64,000 nt of DNA from Chloranthus sessilifolius (Eukaryota; Streptophyta; Magnoliopsida; Chloranthales; Chloranthaceae): the NCBI GenBank assembly GCA_021018995.1, contig CM037593.1:34857810-34921809 (forward strand). Reading direction: 5' to 3'. Each line of letters starts with the position of its first letter. The first letter of the stretch is position 1. The position numbers and the translations under genes were made by a program. Below are positions 54,559-64,000 of the stretch, piece after piece. Under the pieces are notes generated by a model. The model ran no database searches. It worked only from the letters and a program-made list of their open reading frames with translations, and was not told the DNA's origin.

Positions 54559-54838
54559 TAAAATTGATCTAAATAATTCATTTGAATTCCGCATGGACCA
54601 TTAAGACACGCTCACCATGCCCAATTGTGGTGCCCCAGTGGCTTTCGGTGAGCGTACACCAAGGTTCCACATGGAATTCTCTGTGGCACTGAGAATATTA
54701 TTTTTTATCATCATATAGAGCATAGTCACAAAATTGGGGTTCTGTAATAACTCGAAAAAGTTAAAATTCGAAAAAATCCGACAAAATTCAGAAAGTTCGG
54801 GAACACTTCCGGAAAAAAATATATATTATAAAAATATA

Positions 54839-54897
<59 letters not shown>

Positions 54898-55045
54898 TTT
54901 ATGATTTAAATATATATTTAAAATTTTTTAATATTTCTTTTCGAGTAAAATAATAAATTACTAAATATTTGAATATAAATACATGATTATTAATCAAGAC
55001 GTTGAGATACATGAAGTTTAATATATAAGTTTAACAATTGATCTA
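53241..55045. other. Non-coding spacer
   Basis: No gene with support. 53352 starts AGGGCATGTTTGATTGCACG, a word common at ends of plant DNA transposons, but I found no matching right end. Microsatellites ATT (54518-54557) and TA (54846-54889). Two related words GGTGCATGCTCACCGTATACCAAGG and GGTGAGCGTACACCAAGG at about 54397 and 54647. Confidence 0.5.
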
Positions 55046-55300
55046 GACTCTAGGGACTTCATGTAAATAGGACAAATAGAGAGAGGTAGGCGTCAGGGAG
55101 AGTTGCATTAGACTCTAGGTACTTCAGGTGAATAGGACAAAAAGAGAGGGAGATTGCATTAAAATAAGATAGTCCCACATCGGTTTTTGAAGAAAGAGGG
55201 AGGAAGGCCACTTGGTATAGAAGCTAATGCAGGAGAAGATAGTCCGGCATCGGTTTTTGAAGAAAGAGGGAGGAAGGTCAGTTGGTATAAAAGAAGCGAA
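55046..55300 (+). repeat. Two successive tandem duplications (65 bp and 70 bp) with snRNA-promoter-like word
   Basis: GACTCTAGG(G/T)ACTTCA starts at 55046 and 55111 (65 bp apart). GATAGTCC(C/G)(A/G)CATCGG starts at 55168 and 55238 (70 bp apart), each followed by AGAAAGAGGGAGGAAGG and TTGGTATA. AGTCCCACATCGG in the first unit equals the upstream sequence element of plant U-snRNA genes, but no snRNA follows. Confidence 0.8.
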
Positions 55301-56135
55301 AGAGGTTCAGTATACTCACCTGGACGGTGTCAATTGGCGAACTTCACGATTTTGCCGAATTATTTGCGAACTTCTATGATTTCCGGCGATTTTTGTGATT
55401 ATGATATAGAGCTCATGCCAAGTAACCTTACTCCACATAGGACCAAAATTGTGTTTTGTATACATATGGAGCTCCTTTGGACAAGCTCATCATTCCTGTT
55501 GAAACTTATCTCAAACTCTCAATAATCATATTTTGTCTCATTTAGTTTTTATTAAGGGCATGGCCATGAAATGACATATCTCTTTTATGGGCAATGATTA
55601 CCTGAGATGCTTTTATGCATCAAAACTTATGATCATTGAGTTACCCTCCATCTCTATCCAATTGTTTTATATAAATCCGGTGAAAATATTATTATGCGGA
55701 ATTCCTTTCTCAATCGGTTATAATATTTTGTTGACATTACTTTCATAGAAGTGTTGCATTTGTATATGAACACCTATATTTTAAGTTTTAAGTGATTGTG
55801 AAAAAAATCTCACTATGACAGTCATATGTTATGTATCGTATCTTATTTTTAATTTATCATGCATATGTCTTATCATAATTTTTTACGTAATGAATGCCGT
55901 ATAATGAAAATGAAAGATATATGAGAAAAAAAAATTATTGCATGCACCCTAAATATTATGTGAACATAACTTATTTACATAAAATAAATCTATTTGAAAA
56001 TTTAAGGCATTGTATATCTCAATAGACAAAGGGAGCACCATTACTTGCACTCGCATTTTAAGTGATTGCACCGAGGTTAAAAAAATACTATGTATTTTAG
56101 GGACATGTGATATGTGAAAATGCAATCTGGACCAT
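55301..56135. other. Non-coding spacer left of Athila-B
   Basis: AT-rich; a 112-codon frame over 55187-55525 is made largely of the tandem repeats and has no recognisable domain. Nothing else seen. Ends in ACCAT (56131-56135), the presumed target copy of Athila-B. Confidence 0.4.
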
Positions 56136-57147
56136 TGTTGGGGTATTTGCCTACCCTCAAATGAGGGTCTAAAATCATCAATAAAACTAAGCAGACACAC
56201 TCATACAGACATGCAAGTACTCAGGATCTGTTGTAGCAAGCTTTAAAAGAATGGTAAGTAAGGGAATGTCCACAGCGAGGCTGATTAGAAATATTATAAA
56301 TATCCAGATCTGTAAGAGATCTGGCACCCTAGCTATCACTAATTTAGTTAAAAGACAGGAGAGAGGTTTGAAATGAGTTGTCACTTAAACTAAACTACAA
56401 TTAAAATGCAGATTGTCTTAGATCAAATCTGGAGCCTCAGATCTTGCAGATGGATGGTTTAAAAACTCAGAAAATGAAGAAGAACAGCTTGGAGGTTGTT
56501 TTCACTACAATCAGGTTGAGCTAAGTATATTACAGGGTTCAAAAGAACCATCCTAGAGACTTTATCGAATCCATGGATTGCAATGGATGAATCCAATTGA
56601 GGCCTGAGCTTAGATTTACCTTAAGGTTATGATCTGTCCACTTTAATGGTCACAGACTATCCTATAGATCTCCTATAAAGCCAGAGACTTAATAAGAACA
56701 ATTAAAACCACTACAGATGCTGCAATTTTCAGGTCACAGACACAGGAAATTACAGGGATATCGGATCCAGAGAATTCCGATGATATCCAAGAGGTCTACC
56801 AGTTAAGTGGGTGAACTGATCAAGCAACTCCTCTACACAAATCCGATCGAGCACCAAAAGAAATCAAAAGAGCTTTAGATCTAATTAAAACATTGAAAAC
56901 AACATTTATATTATAAACAAGGTCACTCTTACAATGGAATGCTCTCAGATCTGTAGTCTGTGCAGCAATTACCCCAACAACACTCTTAACCTTACCCAAT
57001 TACAGATCTAACTCACTCCTTGCTGCTCCTAGGGGTTTAGCCAATCATGGTTGGGCTAAAGGAGGGAAAATGGAATCTCGCTGCAAGCTCTGATCTCTGA
57101 AAAATTGCTCAGAATTTCGATCCTCCCCAATGGCAATTGGGGATCTC

Positions 57148-57156
57148 TATATATAG
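57148..57156 (-). promoter_or_regulatory. TATA box of Athila-B LTR
   Basis: TATATATAG-type palindromic TATA in CTCTATATATAGCTTTCC, about 200 bp downstream of the motif array on the minus strand. Confidence 0.45.
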
Positions 57157-57363
57157 CTTTCCCTCTTATTTTTCCCGCTAAAAATCCCTTCTAGAAGGTC
57201 GTCAGAGTTTGTTAGGGTTCTGTTAGAGCACATGGGTCGGTTAGGGCCTTCTAGGGCATCTTCTAGAACCTCGCGCTGATCACCAAAGTGCCTCGGATTG
57301 CCTGCAGCAGGTCATTGAATCACCACGTGTGCACAGCTGAATTTCTGAGAAATTCTGCACACG

Positions 57364-57872
57364 ATTTCGACAGGTTGGAGAAGCTTCCGATAGGTTGAAA
57401 AGAGCTTTTTGGTCCTTTCGCTAGGTTCTCAGAACTGTTCGATAGGTTCAAATAGGATAAGCCTTCACTTAGAGTTCCAGCCTTCTCAGCCTTTGGTTTG
57501 GAGTATTCGACAGGTTGGAGAACCATTTCGATAGGTTCCTTTCTGCATGCTATCCCTTCGATAGGATTGCTCTTACTCCTATCGAAAGACTCAATCACCA
57601 TTCGATAGGTTCTGTTCCAACACTCTCATCTCGATAGGTTCAATCATCATTCGATAGGTTTCTTTTACGCTTCAGGTAGGCTTTCGATAGGATGGTTTCT
57701 TCATTCCTTTTAGCTGCTCGATAGGTTCTTGGATCCTATCGAACTGTTCTATCCGCACGAATTCATCCTTCTTCTGTCTTCTGATCCTATCGAATCCTTC
57801 TCAACTGCACGAATCCTTCCTTTCTTTGCTTTCAGCCCCTATCGAACTCTTCAGGTGACCCATCGATAAGAC
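57364..57872. repeat. TTCGATAGGTT / AACCTATCGAA array in Athila-B LTR
   Basis: About 17 copies in 510 bp, in both orientations, e.g. TTCGATAGGTTCAAA, TTCGACAGGTTGGAG, CTCGATAGGTTCTT, CCTATCGAACTGTT, CCTATCGAATCC. Spacing is irregular and the sequence between copies is unrelated. Confidence 0.9.
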
Positions 57873-58146
57873 GTTTTCAACCTATTCTCACTTTCTTCAC
57901 CTTGTCCTGCTGTAGCCACGCGCTCCAAGGGTTCAATGATGTGCTACCCTTGGTTGTGCTATTGCTGAGTTCGTCCTGTGCTGAGAGATGGCTCCTTGTT
58001 GGGCATTCTTGAGTGCTTTTCTTCATTAGTATCTTCTTTTATTATTGTCTACAAAATGCACTTGACAAGAGCTTATTAGTGTGCATACAGGTCTATCAAT
58101 GGTCAGGTTATAGGGTGAAAAGTGGCATTTTTCACCACTTAACACA

Positions 58147-58160
58147 CTCTCAAACCTAAG
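58147..58160 (-). other. Polypurine tract of Athila-B
   Basis: Minus strand TTAGGTTTGAGAGT directly before the LTR start TGTTAAGTGG. Confidence 0.55.
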
Positions 58161-59084
58161 CTTTGCTAGTCCCTGAGCAAAGGAGAATTAAAAGGAAATA
58201 AAAATGCCACTTTCGTAGGGAGCACGGATGCATTTAGCATATGCATCAAGCCTTTTAAACCCTTAGGTGATCCCTAGTGGATGAGTGAAGTCTCCTGAGG
58301 GTTTTCAGTGAAGGTACCCACAAACTTCTCCAATACAACTTAGTTAATAATAGTGCAACCTGTTAAAGCAGAATTTAAGCAAATCAAATAAATTCACATC
58401 ATTCCCATTCATTAAAGGAATTTCAACAGAAAAACATCCATTTGAAAATATGAAAGTCTGCTGAAATCTTTTCATCATCATTCAGCTTGTGTCAAGGCAT
58501 TTTTTCTAAAATTTGATGCAGAACTCATCATTACTTTGAGGATCCTGCTCAGATACTTCCCCCATCAACTGGATTTCAGACCAAGTCTCACCAGGGCTGT
58601 ACACTCATTGGTACAGAGAAGAGGGGTAAATCATATCTCTCAGCTCAAGAGCAGTTACAGCCCTCAAATAGGACTGCAAGCAGGAGCATAGACATTGCTT
58701 GAATTTCTGACTTTTCCAGCTCTTTACACCATAGATTAAGCAAATTCTCATCTCCACATGACAGCTCAATCCACTTTCAGATCAGTAAGGTTTTTTTATT
58801 GGGTTGTAATGTGGCTTAGGGATGAGGTTTGTGGAGGAACAAAAGGGATAACATAGTTCAAAATTGAGAAATCAGTAAAAGCAAGGAGGTGATTCATGAC
58901 TTCACCTTCTTTAATTCAGGACCTCTTTACTGTCTTTTTGAATCTTCAGAGCTAAAATGGCCGGCTTCTTCTCTTCCTTTGGCTTTATTTCCTTTTCTCT
59001 CTCTCTCTTTTTTTTTTTTATTGCGTAATACCACAAATACCACCAACTGTGTTTTTCTTTTCTTTCAACCTGATTTGAGCCCTT
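58161..59084 (-). other. 3' untranslated region of Athila-B, first part
   Basis: No ORF of note. Contains the usual post-pol Athila non-coding sequence and a T-rich tract at 58995-59020. Interrupted by the nested LTR element at 59085. Confidence 0.5.
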
Positions 59085-60054
59085 TGTCATGGGGTCTCAC
59101 TTCCGCAACCTCAGTCCCGTACGGCACCTAACACACGCTTCGCTAGGTCAGCCTACTTCTGATACCAACTGTCGCGAGAGCGTCCTTCGACGCGCTTTCA
59201 ACCCGCGCGGTGCTTCGCTACCACGTGCAACGAAGCCAACCCATCTGCACATCAGCTCTGATACCACCCTCCTAGAGGACGGGAACTCCTCCCAACATGG
59301 TTACCTCTGTTTCACCGCCTACCATTCGGCTCATCGTGCCCCTTACGACACGCCTATCTGCACCGCTGCGCTAACAACTTTGCTCAAGCTTCACCACATG
59401 CCTTTGCACTAGTACCTCGCTCGCCTGCCGAACCAAGCCCACAGCCTTGTGCCTCGCGCTCGCGTGCCCAACTGAGTCCCACACAACTTGCCTTCGTGTG
59501 CGTTCCGAATTACTAGCACATGTTCATCTTTAGCCCACATGCTGTCGTGCTCAACTGAGTCCCACGCAGCGCCTTGGTGTTCTCACGCGAGGTTTCCCAG
59601 CCGTATGCACCGCGACGCGTAGTCCGGAGCCATACATCAACCTCACCCGGGTTCCACACGGCATCGCTGCGTTTACGTCCAAGGCCCACCCTTTCAGGCC
59701 TAGGAGACACTTGCGCCCCCTCTGACAACGCAAGGCCCCGTGTGCGGGGGCATAGATCTCTAGTTTCCTTCCCCTATATAAGGGTAAAACAGTCATTCAG
59801 CCAGAATGGCAGGAGAACCTCAAACCCCTTGGTTTGACATACCGCAACGCCTCATGTATCGCTAGCCCACCTTGGCTATATCGCGTCCGTGTCGCGACCG
59901 TGACGCTCCGCGTCCTACCCTCATGCGACCGTGTCGCGTCCTCGCAGCGCGACCACGTCGCAAGGCCAACATGGCCCCATGTCGTGTGCCCTCCTAACAC
60001 CACATGTCGTGCCACACGCACCATGCTGCAAGCTCGAGTATTGGCCCCGTCACA
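59085..60054 (-). repeat. 3' LTR of the non-coding element
   Basis: 970 bp, TGTCATGGGGT to CCCCGTCACA on the plus strand. Aligns with 60406-61348 throughout (e.g. TGTTCATCTTTAGCCCACA, CTATATAAGGGTAAAACAG). Its first 20 bp have drifted from TGTCGCGAGTCGC. The long frames across it, on both strands, are by-products of GC richness. Confidence 0.8.
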
Positions 60055-60405
60055 TCCTCCACCACTCCATAAAATGTCAACGTCCTCGTTGACGCATGAT
60101 CATAGTGAACTGACCCCGCCAACTCCTCCCAGCTTGTTAGCAACACATTTCTAGTTCTTAGGTCCGCACCTTCCCACTAGCTCCCCACTGTCACCCCGGT
60201 CGGGTCAACTTAGTTCTGCTGTCACAAGGCCCTCACCTGTTAACTAGCTCAGGGATGTCGCGTGTCCTCCTGACACCACATCGCGTGCCTCCGCACCAAT
60301 TGTTCAAGGATGTCGCATGCCCTCTTGACACCACATCGCGTGCCTCCGCACCAATTGTTCAATAGCATCATCGCTTCTGGATCGAACTTTGCTTTGATAC
60401 CAAAA
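60055..60405 (-). other. Internal region of the non-coding LTR element
   Basis: 351 bp with primer site at the right end, purine tract at the left end, and a 54 bp tandem duplication (GGATGTCGCGTGTCCTC / GGATGTCGCATGCCCTC at 60253 and 60307). No ORF. Confidence 0.8.
60391..60402 (-). other. Primer binding site of the non-coding LTR element
   Basis: Minus strand TGGTATCAAAGC, initiator tRNA-Met type, three bases from the LTR border at 60406; identical to the inner Tekay primer site at 45514-45525. Confidence 0.8.
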
Positions 60406-61348
60406 TGTCGCGAGTCGCGCCCGCAACCTCGGTCCGTCGGCACCTAACTGCGCTTACCGCTCGACCTACTTGATACCAAGCGATCGTGGGGCGTCCTTGA
60501 CGCTTTCAACCAGCGTGGTGTTTAGCTACCTACCGTGCAGTGAAGCCAACCCATACGCACATCACGATACCACCCGCTGAAGGGCAGGAACTCCTCCCAA
60601 CATGGTTACCTATGTTTCACGGCCTACCATTCGACTCATCGTGCCCCTTACGACACGCCTATCTGCACCGCTGCGCTAACTTAGTATGCTCAAGCTTCAC
60701 CTTGTGCACTGCACTAGTACCTCGCTCGCCTGCCGAACCAAGCCCACAGCCTTGTGCCTCGCGCTCGCGTGCCCAACTGAGTCTCACGCAGCTTGCCTTC
60801 GTGTGCGTTCTGAATTACTAGCACATGTTCATCTTTAGCCCACATGCTGTCGTGCTCAACTGAGTCCCACGCAGCGCCTTGGTGTTCTTACGCGAGGTTG
60901 CCCAGCCGTATGCACCGCGACGCGTATTCCGGAGCCATACATCAACCTCACCCGGGTTCCACACGGCATCGCTGCATCGACGTCCTAAGCCCACCCTTTC
61001 AGGCCTAGGAGACACTTGCGCCCCCTCTGGCAACGCAAGGCCCCGTGTGCGGGGGCATAGCTCTCTAGCTCCCTTCCCCTATATAAGGGTAAAACAGTCA
61101 TTCAGCCAAAATGACAGGAGAACCTCAAACCCCTTGGTTTGACATACCGCAACGCCTCATGCATCGCTAGCCCACCTTGGCTATGTCGCGTCCGTGACGC
61201 TCCGCGTCCTACCCCCATGCGACCGTGTCGCGTCCTCGCAGCGCGACCAAGTCGCAAGGCCAACATGGCCCCATGTCGCCTGCCCTCCTGGCACCACATG
61301 TCGTGCCACACGCACCATGCTGCAAGCTCGAGTATTGGCCCCGTCACA
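60406..61348 (-). repeat. 5' LTR of the non-coding element
   Basis: 943 bp, TGTCGCGAGTCGC to CCCCGTCACA on the plus strand. TATATAAGG at about 61081 (palindromic, so strand is unclear) is a possible TATA box, with the same word at about 59775 in the other copy. GTCGCG and CGCGAC words cluster at 61185-61260. Confidence 0.8.
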
Positions 61349-62207
61349 CCTTGCTCCTCTAACCTTTCTCCTCCTTCTTCCTGATTTCTCAAATTGAGGG
61401 TGAACTGAAATAGGTCAAGAGGTTTTGGGTTTAGAATTTTTTATTTTCATCAAAGAAAATTGGGCCTTTTAAGGCTCAAGTAGTGTGCATCAAGGGCAGT
61501 TCAAAGGTGGAGAATTTTGGGCTCAAACTGTCCAAAGGGTGGCCTTACTTCACATCTTCAATGTCCTGAGTGCTGTCAAGTTGTTTCAACTCGGATTTGC
61601 CTAACTTCTAGTGATCCAGATTAGGTCCAATCAGTCCTTAAAGCAGAAGGAATTGTCATGATACTCTTCAAAGAAATCTTTCAGGCCCAATTCTCACTGG
61701 GTATGATCTTCCATCCAATTTTTCTGGGGGTATCTTCACAGTCTCTTCTCGTTGCTGGTTTATTACACATCAAAAACTTTCTTCAAAAATTCTTGACATT
61801 TTCTTCATGAAAAATGTAAATACTTCAGCTTACTTTAGTTGCAATTGATTTTTTTCTTTTAGCAAATATGAGGTGACTTAATTCTCTTTTTGATTATTCC
61901 TTTTTAACTTAGCTGCACTAAAATTAACTAGTTTATTGGCATACATGTCGTACCCCCAAACCTAAACTAAATAATGTCCCCACTGTTCTTAGCCGAATGG
62001 GTTTAGTTGTGCAGATATCCAGAGAAAATAAATTGAACAAGAAATATATAGAGAAACAACAAGTGAAATGAACAAAATATTTTATTATAAATAATCGGAA
62101 AACAGACATGTGGACAACATCCCCCCTGGCTCAGGGGTATCCTCAACCCGTGTCGAGTGGAAGAGGAACTACAAGCCAGGGGGGGAAGAAAAGGGAAAAG
62201 AGTGGGA
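61349..62207 (-). other. Athila-B 3' region, second part, with a second purine tract
   Basis: No gene. 61951-61967 reads GTTTAGGTTTGGGGGTA on the minus strand, a strong polypurine-tract-like word related to the one at 58147-58160. Confidence 0.45.
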
Positions 62208-62534
62208 TCAAGGGGCTGGGGGTGGGGTGGTGGATGATGATGAGGATGACGGGGGGGAAGTAGCCGGTGACTCGGTCTTTTGCCTCTTCTTCTCCCTCCT
62301 TAGGTTTTTCTTTTTCTCCTTGGCGAGGATTTTCTGGACCTCATCGTATTCATCCCGGAGAAATTGAAGAGGATAGGGCTCGATCGGTGGAGGTGGTGGT
62401 GGCCAGACTGGGAAGAACTTTATAGGCAACTCGTGAGGTTTGTCGTCTGCCATGAGTGGGGGCTTGGAAGAGCTGGGCAGGGTAGGGTGGAATGGATGTG
62501 TAAGGACTGGACGAAGCGAATATTTAAGGTGCAT
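62208..62534 (-). CDS. Small ORF downstream of Athila-B pol
   Basis: 108 codons from 62534, or 81 from the ATG at 62453 (MADDKPHELPIKFFPV). Composition: poly-proline WPPPPPPIEPYP, then a basic helix QKILAKEKKKNLRREKKRQK and a poly-serine/threonine/proline end. No domain or membrane segment recognised. Athila elements often have an extra, env-like ORF after pol; this one is too short and has no transmembrane helix, so it is at most a different extra ORF or a remnant. The motif array 62792-63091 lies upstream, and TTAAATAT at about 62520-62527 is a weak TATA candidate for the inner ATG. Confidence 0.4.
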   Translation of the reverse strand: MHLKYSLRPVLTHPFHPTLPSSSKPPLMADDKPHELPIKFFPVWPPPPPPIEPYPLQFLRDEYDEVQKILAKEKKKNLRREKKRQKTESPATSPPSSSSSSTTPPPAP

Positions 62535-62791
62535 GGGCGTTGGAATATGAAACGATGCAATAAAAGTGGCGGAGTCTTCGGGGCGTGGGAATTGAAAATG
62601 AAGGGCGGAAATATAGGGAGTGGCGGTCGCTGGGTGGGAATTGGAGCGTGGACTGCATGATGGGCTAAATTTAGGAGGAAAGATAAGTCAAGGAGGCATG
62701 CGCCATAAATGCTGAAGCATTGAGAGAGGTTTAGGTAAGCATGAAATGCACAGGATAGGACCACCTGATCGCTACAGGTGTGAAAAATGAT

Positions 62792-63091
62792 TTCGATAGG
62801 ACGACGAGAATGGTGGCGATAGGTCAAGGTGTCCTATCGCAGACTTGGCAGTCAAAGCTTACAAAAGGTACAATTCGATAGGATCTCGACATGTGGAATC
62901 TTCCATTCGATAGGTTGGAATTCGACGCAATTCGTCATTTCGATAGGTTCCGATAGGTACCCAGAACCTATCGAAAAGTTTCTGTTGCCTTATGTAATCT
63001 ATCGAGGGGTAGGTTTCACCTATCGTCAAAGCTCAGTGCCCCTCGAAAATGTCCAGAATCCTATCGAAATCATCAGCCGTCTTATCGAAGG
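62792..63091. repeat. CGATAGG / CCTATCG array between Athila-B pol and the small ORF
   Basis: About 12 copies in 300 bp in both orientations: TTCGATAGGACG, TTCGATAGGATC, TTCGATAGGTTGG, TTCGATAGGTTCCGATAGG, CCTATCGAAAAG, CCTATCGTC, CCTATCGAAATC, CTTATCGAAGGG. Same motif as in the Athila-B LTR (57364-57872). Confidence 0.9.
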
Positions 63092-63230
63092 GTTCTAAAA
63101 GCCAATAGTTGGATATTTGAGTGTAGTTCTCAGTCTCAGCATCCTGAAAATTTTCCTGCTAGGCTAGCCAGCACTTTATTGATACAAATAAATCACATAT
63201 TTTACATATGATACAAGCAAAAATCAGCTA

Positions 63231-64000
63231 TTAATCTGGAGGGTCTTGAAGATCAATGTTCTCCTCAAGCTCACAAATCTTGTCCACACACAGTTTGAGC
63301 CTCTGGCCATTGACCTTCATGACTCTACCATCTATAGGGTCCCTGACTTCAAGAGCTCCAAATGGGGAAACATGTACAACTATGAAGGGTCCATCCCATC
63401 TGGACTACAACTTTTCAGGAAAGAATTTTAATCTAAGATTGAACATCCACACCTTATCATTGGGTTTGAATTCCTTCCGTAGCAAATGTCTGTCATGGAA
63501 AGCTTTGGTCTTCTCTTTGTAAGTCTGAGCATTGGCGTATACTTCCAATCTAAGCTCCTCCAGCTCAGCTAACTGCAGTTTCCTATGTATACCAGCAGAG
63601 TTGAAATCAGAATTTATTGCTTTAATGGCCCAGTATGCTTTGTGTTCCAATTCAACAGGCAAATGGCATGCCTTGCCATAAACTAGTCTGAATGGGGGCA
63701 TACCGATGGGGGTCTTATAGGCAGTCCTATAAGCCCATAAGGCATCTGTCAATTTCATGGACCAGTCCCTCCTATCACTTCTCATAGTCTTCTCTAGAAT
63801 GCGTTTGATTTCTCTGTTGGAAATCTCTACTTGCCCACTGGTTTGTGGGTGGTAGGGAGTGGCTACCCTGTGGGTCACAGAGTACTTTTCCAGCAGCTTA
63901 TCAAAAGGTTTATTACAGAAGTGGCTTCCCCCATCACTAATGATGGCTTTGGGGATGCCAAACCTGGAGAATATGTTGTCTTTGAGGAATTTAATGACAA
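63231..64000 (-). CDS. Athila-B integrase, core and C-terminal part (partial)
   Basis: Open on the minus strand from the window edge at 64000 to a TAA at 63233-63231. It begins within the core ([20 protein letters not shown]), carries [19 protein letters not shown] with the catalytic glutamate, then [39 protein letters not shown] and a C-terminal part with [19 protein letters not shown] and [19 protein letters not shown]. There is no chromodomain, as expected for Athila. A frame change may lie near 63400, since the long frame stops there while homology continues to 63231. The rest of pol lies beyond the window. Confidence 0.85.

Larger units (their letters stand above)
56136..58144 (-). repeat. 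3' LTR of Athila-B
   Basis: 2009 bp from TGTTGGGGTATTT to CACTTAACA (plus strand); on the minus strand it starts TGTTAAGTGGTGAAAAA. Contains a motif array (57364-57872) upstream of a TATA box (57148-57156) on the minus strand. Right border set by the adjoining polypurine tract; partner LTR is out of the window. Confidence 0.7.
59085..61348 (-). mobile_element. Non-coding LTR element nested in Athila-B
   Basis: Two direct repeats (59085-60054 and 60406-61348) flank only 351 bp. A primer site TGGTATCAAAGC (minus strand, 60402-60391) abuts the right repeat, and a purine tract GGAGTGGTGGAGGA (minus, about 60068-60055) abuts the left repeat, so it is an LTR retrotransposon read on the minus strand without any gene. 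CCTT lies on both sides (59081-59084 and 61349-61352). GC content is far above its surroundings. It resembles TRIM/LARD-type elements, but its LTRs are longer than those of TRIMs. It depends on proteins from other elements, presumably one using the same initiator tRNA-Met primer. Confidence 0.8.
56136..64000 (-). mobile_element. Athila-type retrotransposon (Athila-B), running off the right edge
   Basis: Minus-strand order from the right edge: integrase (64000-63231), motif array, small ORF (62534-62208), long 3' region with a nested non-coding LTR element (59085-61348), polypurine tract (58160-58147) and 3' LTR (58144-56136). Integrase wording ([34 protein letters not shown]) is typical of Athila. 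gag, protease, RT and the 5' LTR would lie beyond position 64000. Confidence 0.85.

Noticed and set aside
59156-59169. CTGATACCAAC as the primer site of a further element left of the nested LTR element
   Set aside because: The same place in the other LTR copy (about 60466-60480) has TGATACCAAGC, so the word is part of the LTR.
59089-61397. Long frames on both strands in the GC-rich segment
   Set aside because: They fall in the LTRs of a non-coding element, occur in both copies in several frames, and show no domain.
62420-62827. 135-codon minus-strand frame as an env-like gene of Athila-B
   Set aside because: No signal peptide or transmembrane helix; composition looks like an untranslated leader of the overlapping small ORF.

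Overview
This window is a piece of a plant nuclear genome, most likely a eudicot (possibly woody; no species can be named). It is AT-rich and almost entirely transposable elements. I found no intact host gene, rRNA, tRNA or CRISPR array. The evidence is plant-type Ty3/gypsy lineages (Athila, chromoviral Tekay, Tat/Ogre) with plant primer sites (tRNA-Asp, initiator tRNA-Met, tRNA-Arg), plus CACTA-, hAT- and Mutator-like DNA transposon debris.

Layout. 1-5453: 5' portion of an Athila element (+), cut inside the integrase. 5454-13142: a Tekay chromovirus (-) that lacks its 3' LTR and carries a CACTA-type MITE. 13521-29255: a 15.7 kb Tat/Ogre-like element (+) with both LTRs; its 5' LTR has lost about 1 kb including the promoter. 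29308-32575: an inverted-repeat DNA transposon beside TA microsatellites, then a FAR1/Mutator-like gene remnant cut by the next insertion. 32576-50156: a 5'-truncated Tekay element (outer, -) whose extra ORF is split by a complete, younger Tekay element (inner, 36012-47696, -). 50157-56135: non-coding spacer with two small MITEs that still have 8 bp target duplications. 56136-64000: an Athila element (-) running off the right edge, with a 2.3 kb non-coding LTR element nested in its 3' region.

Almost all coding regions are broken. The best preserved is the inner Tekay element, whose protease-RT-RNase H frame is open for over 600 codons. The two nested Tekay elements share an extra sense-strand ORF between pol and the 3' LTR, preceded in both by a TATA box about 200 nt upstream and an array of the palindrome TCGCTCGAGCGA. 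The same palindrome is arrayed in the LTRs of the same elements.

The most unusual theme is that several unrelated elements each carry a dense array of their own short motif, usually palindromic or present in both orientations. Tekay has CGCTCGAGCG, Athila-B has TTCGATAGG/CCTATCGAA, Tat has a 21 bp palindrome with 10 bp arms, and the TIR element has GGTGTCGGCGCTTCG. In Tekay, Athila-B and Tat the motif occurs both in the LTR and again in front of the non-canonical ORF. The two LTRs of the inner Tekay element differ by two 22 bp motif units, so the arrays change after insertion.
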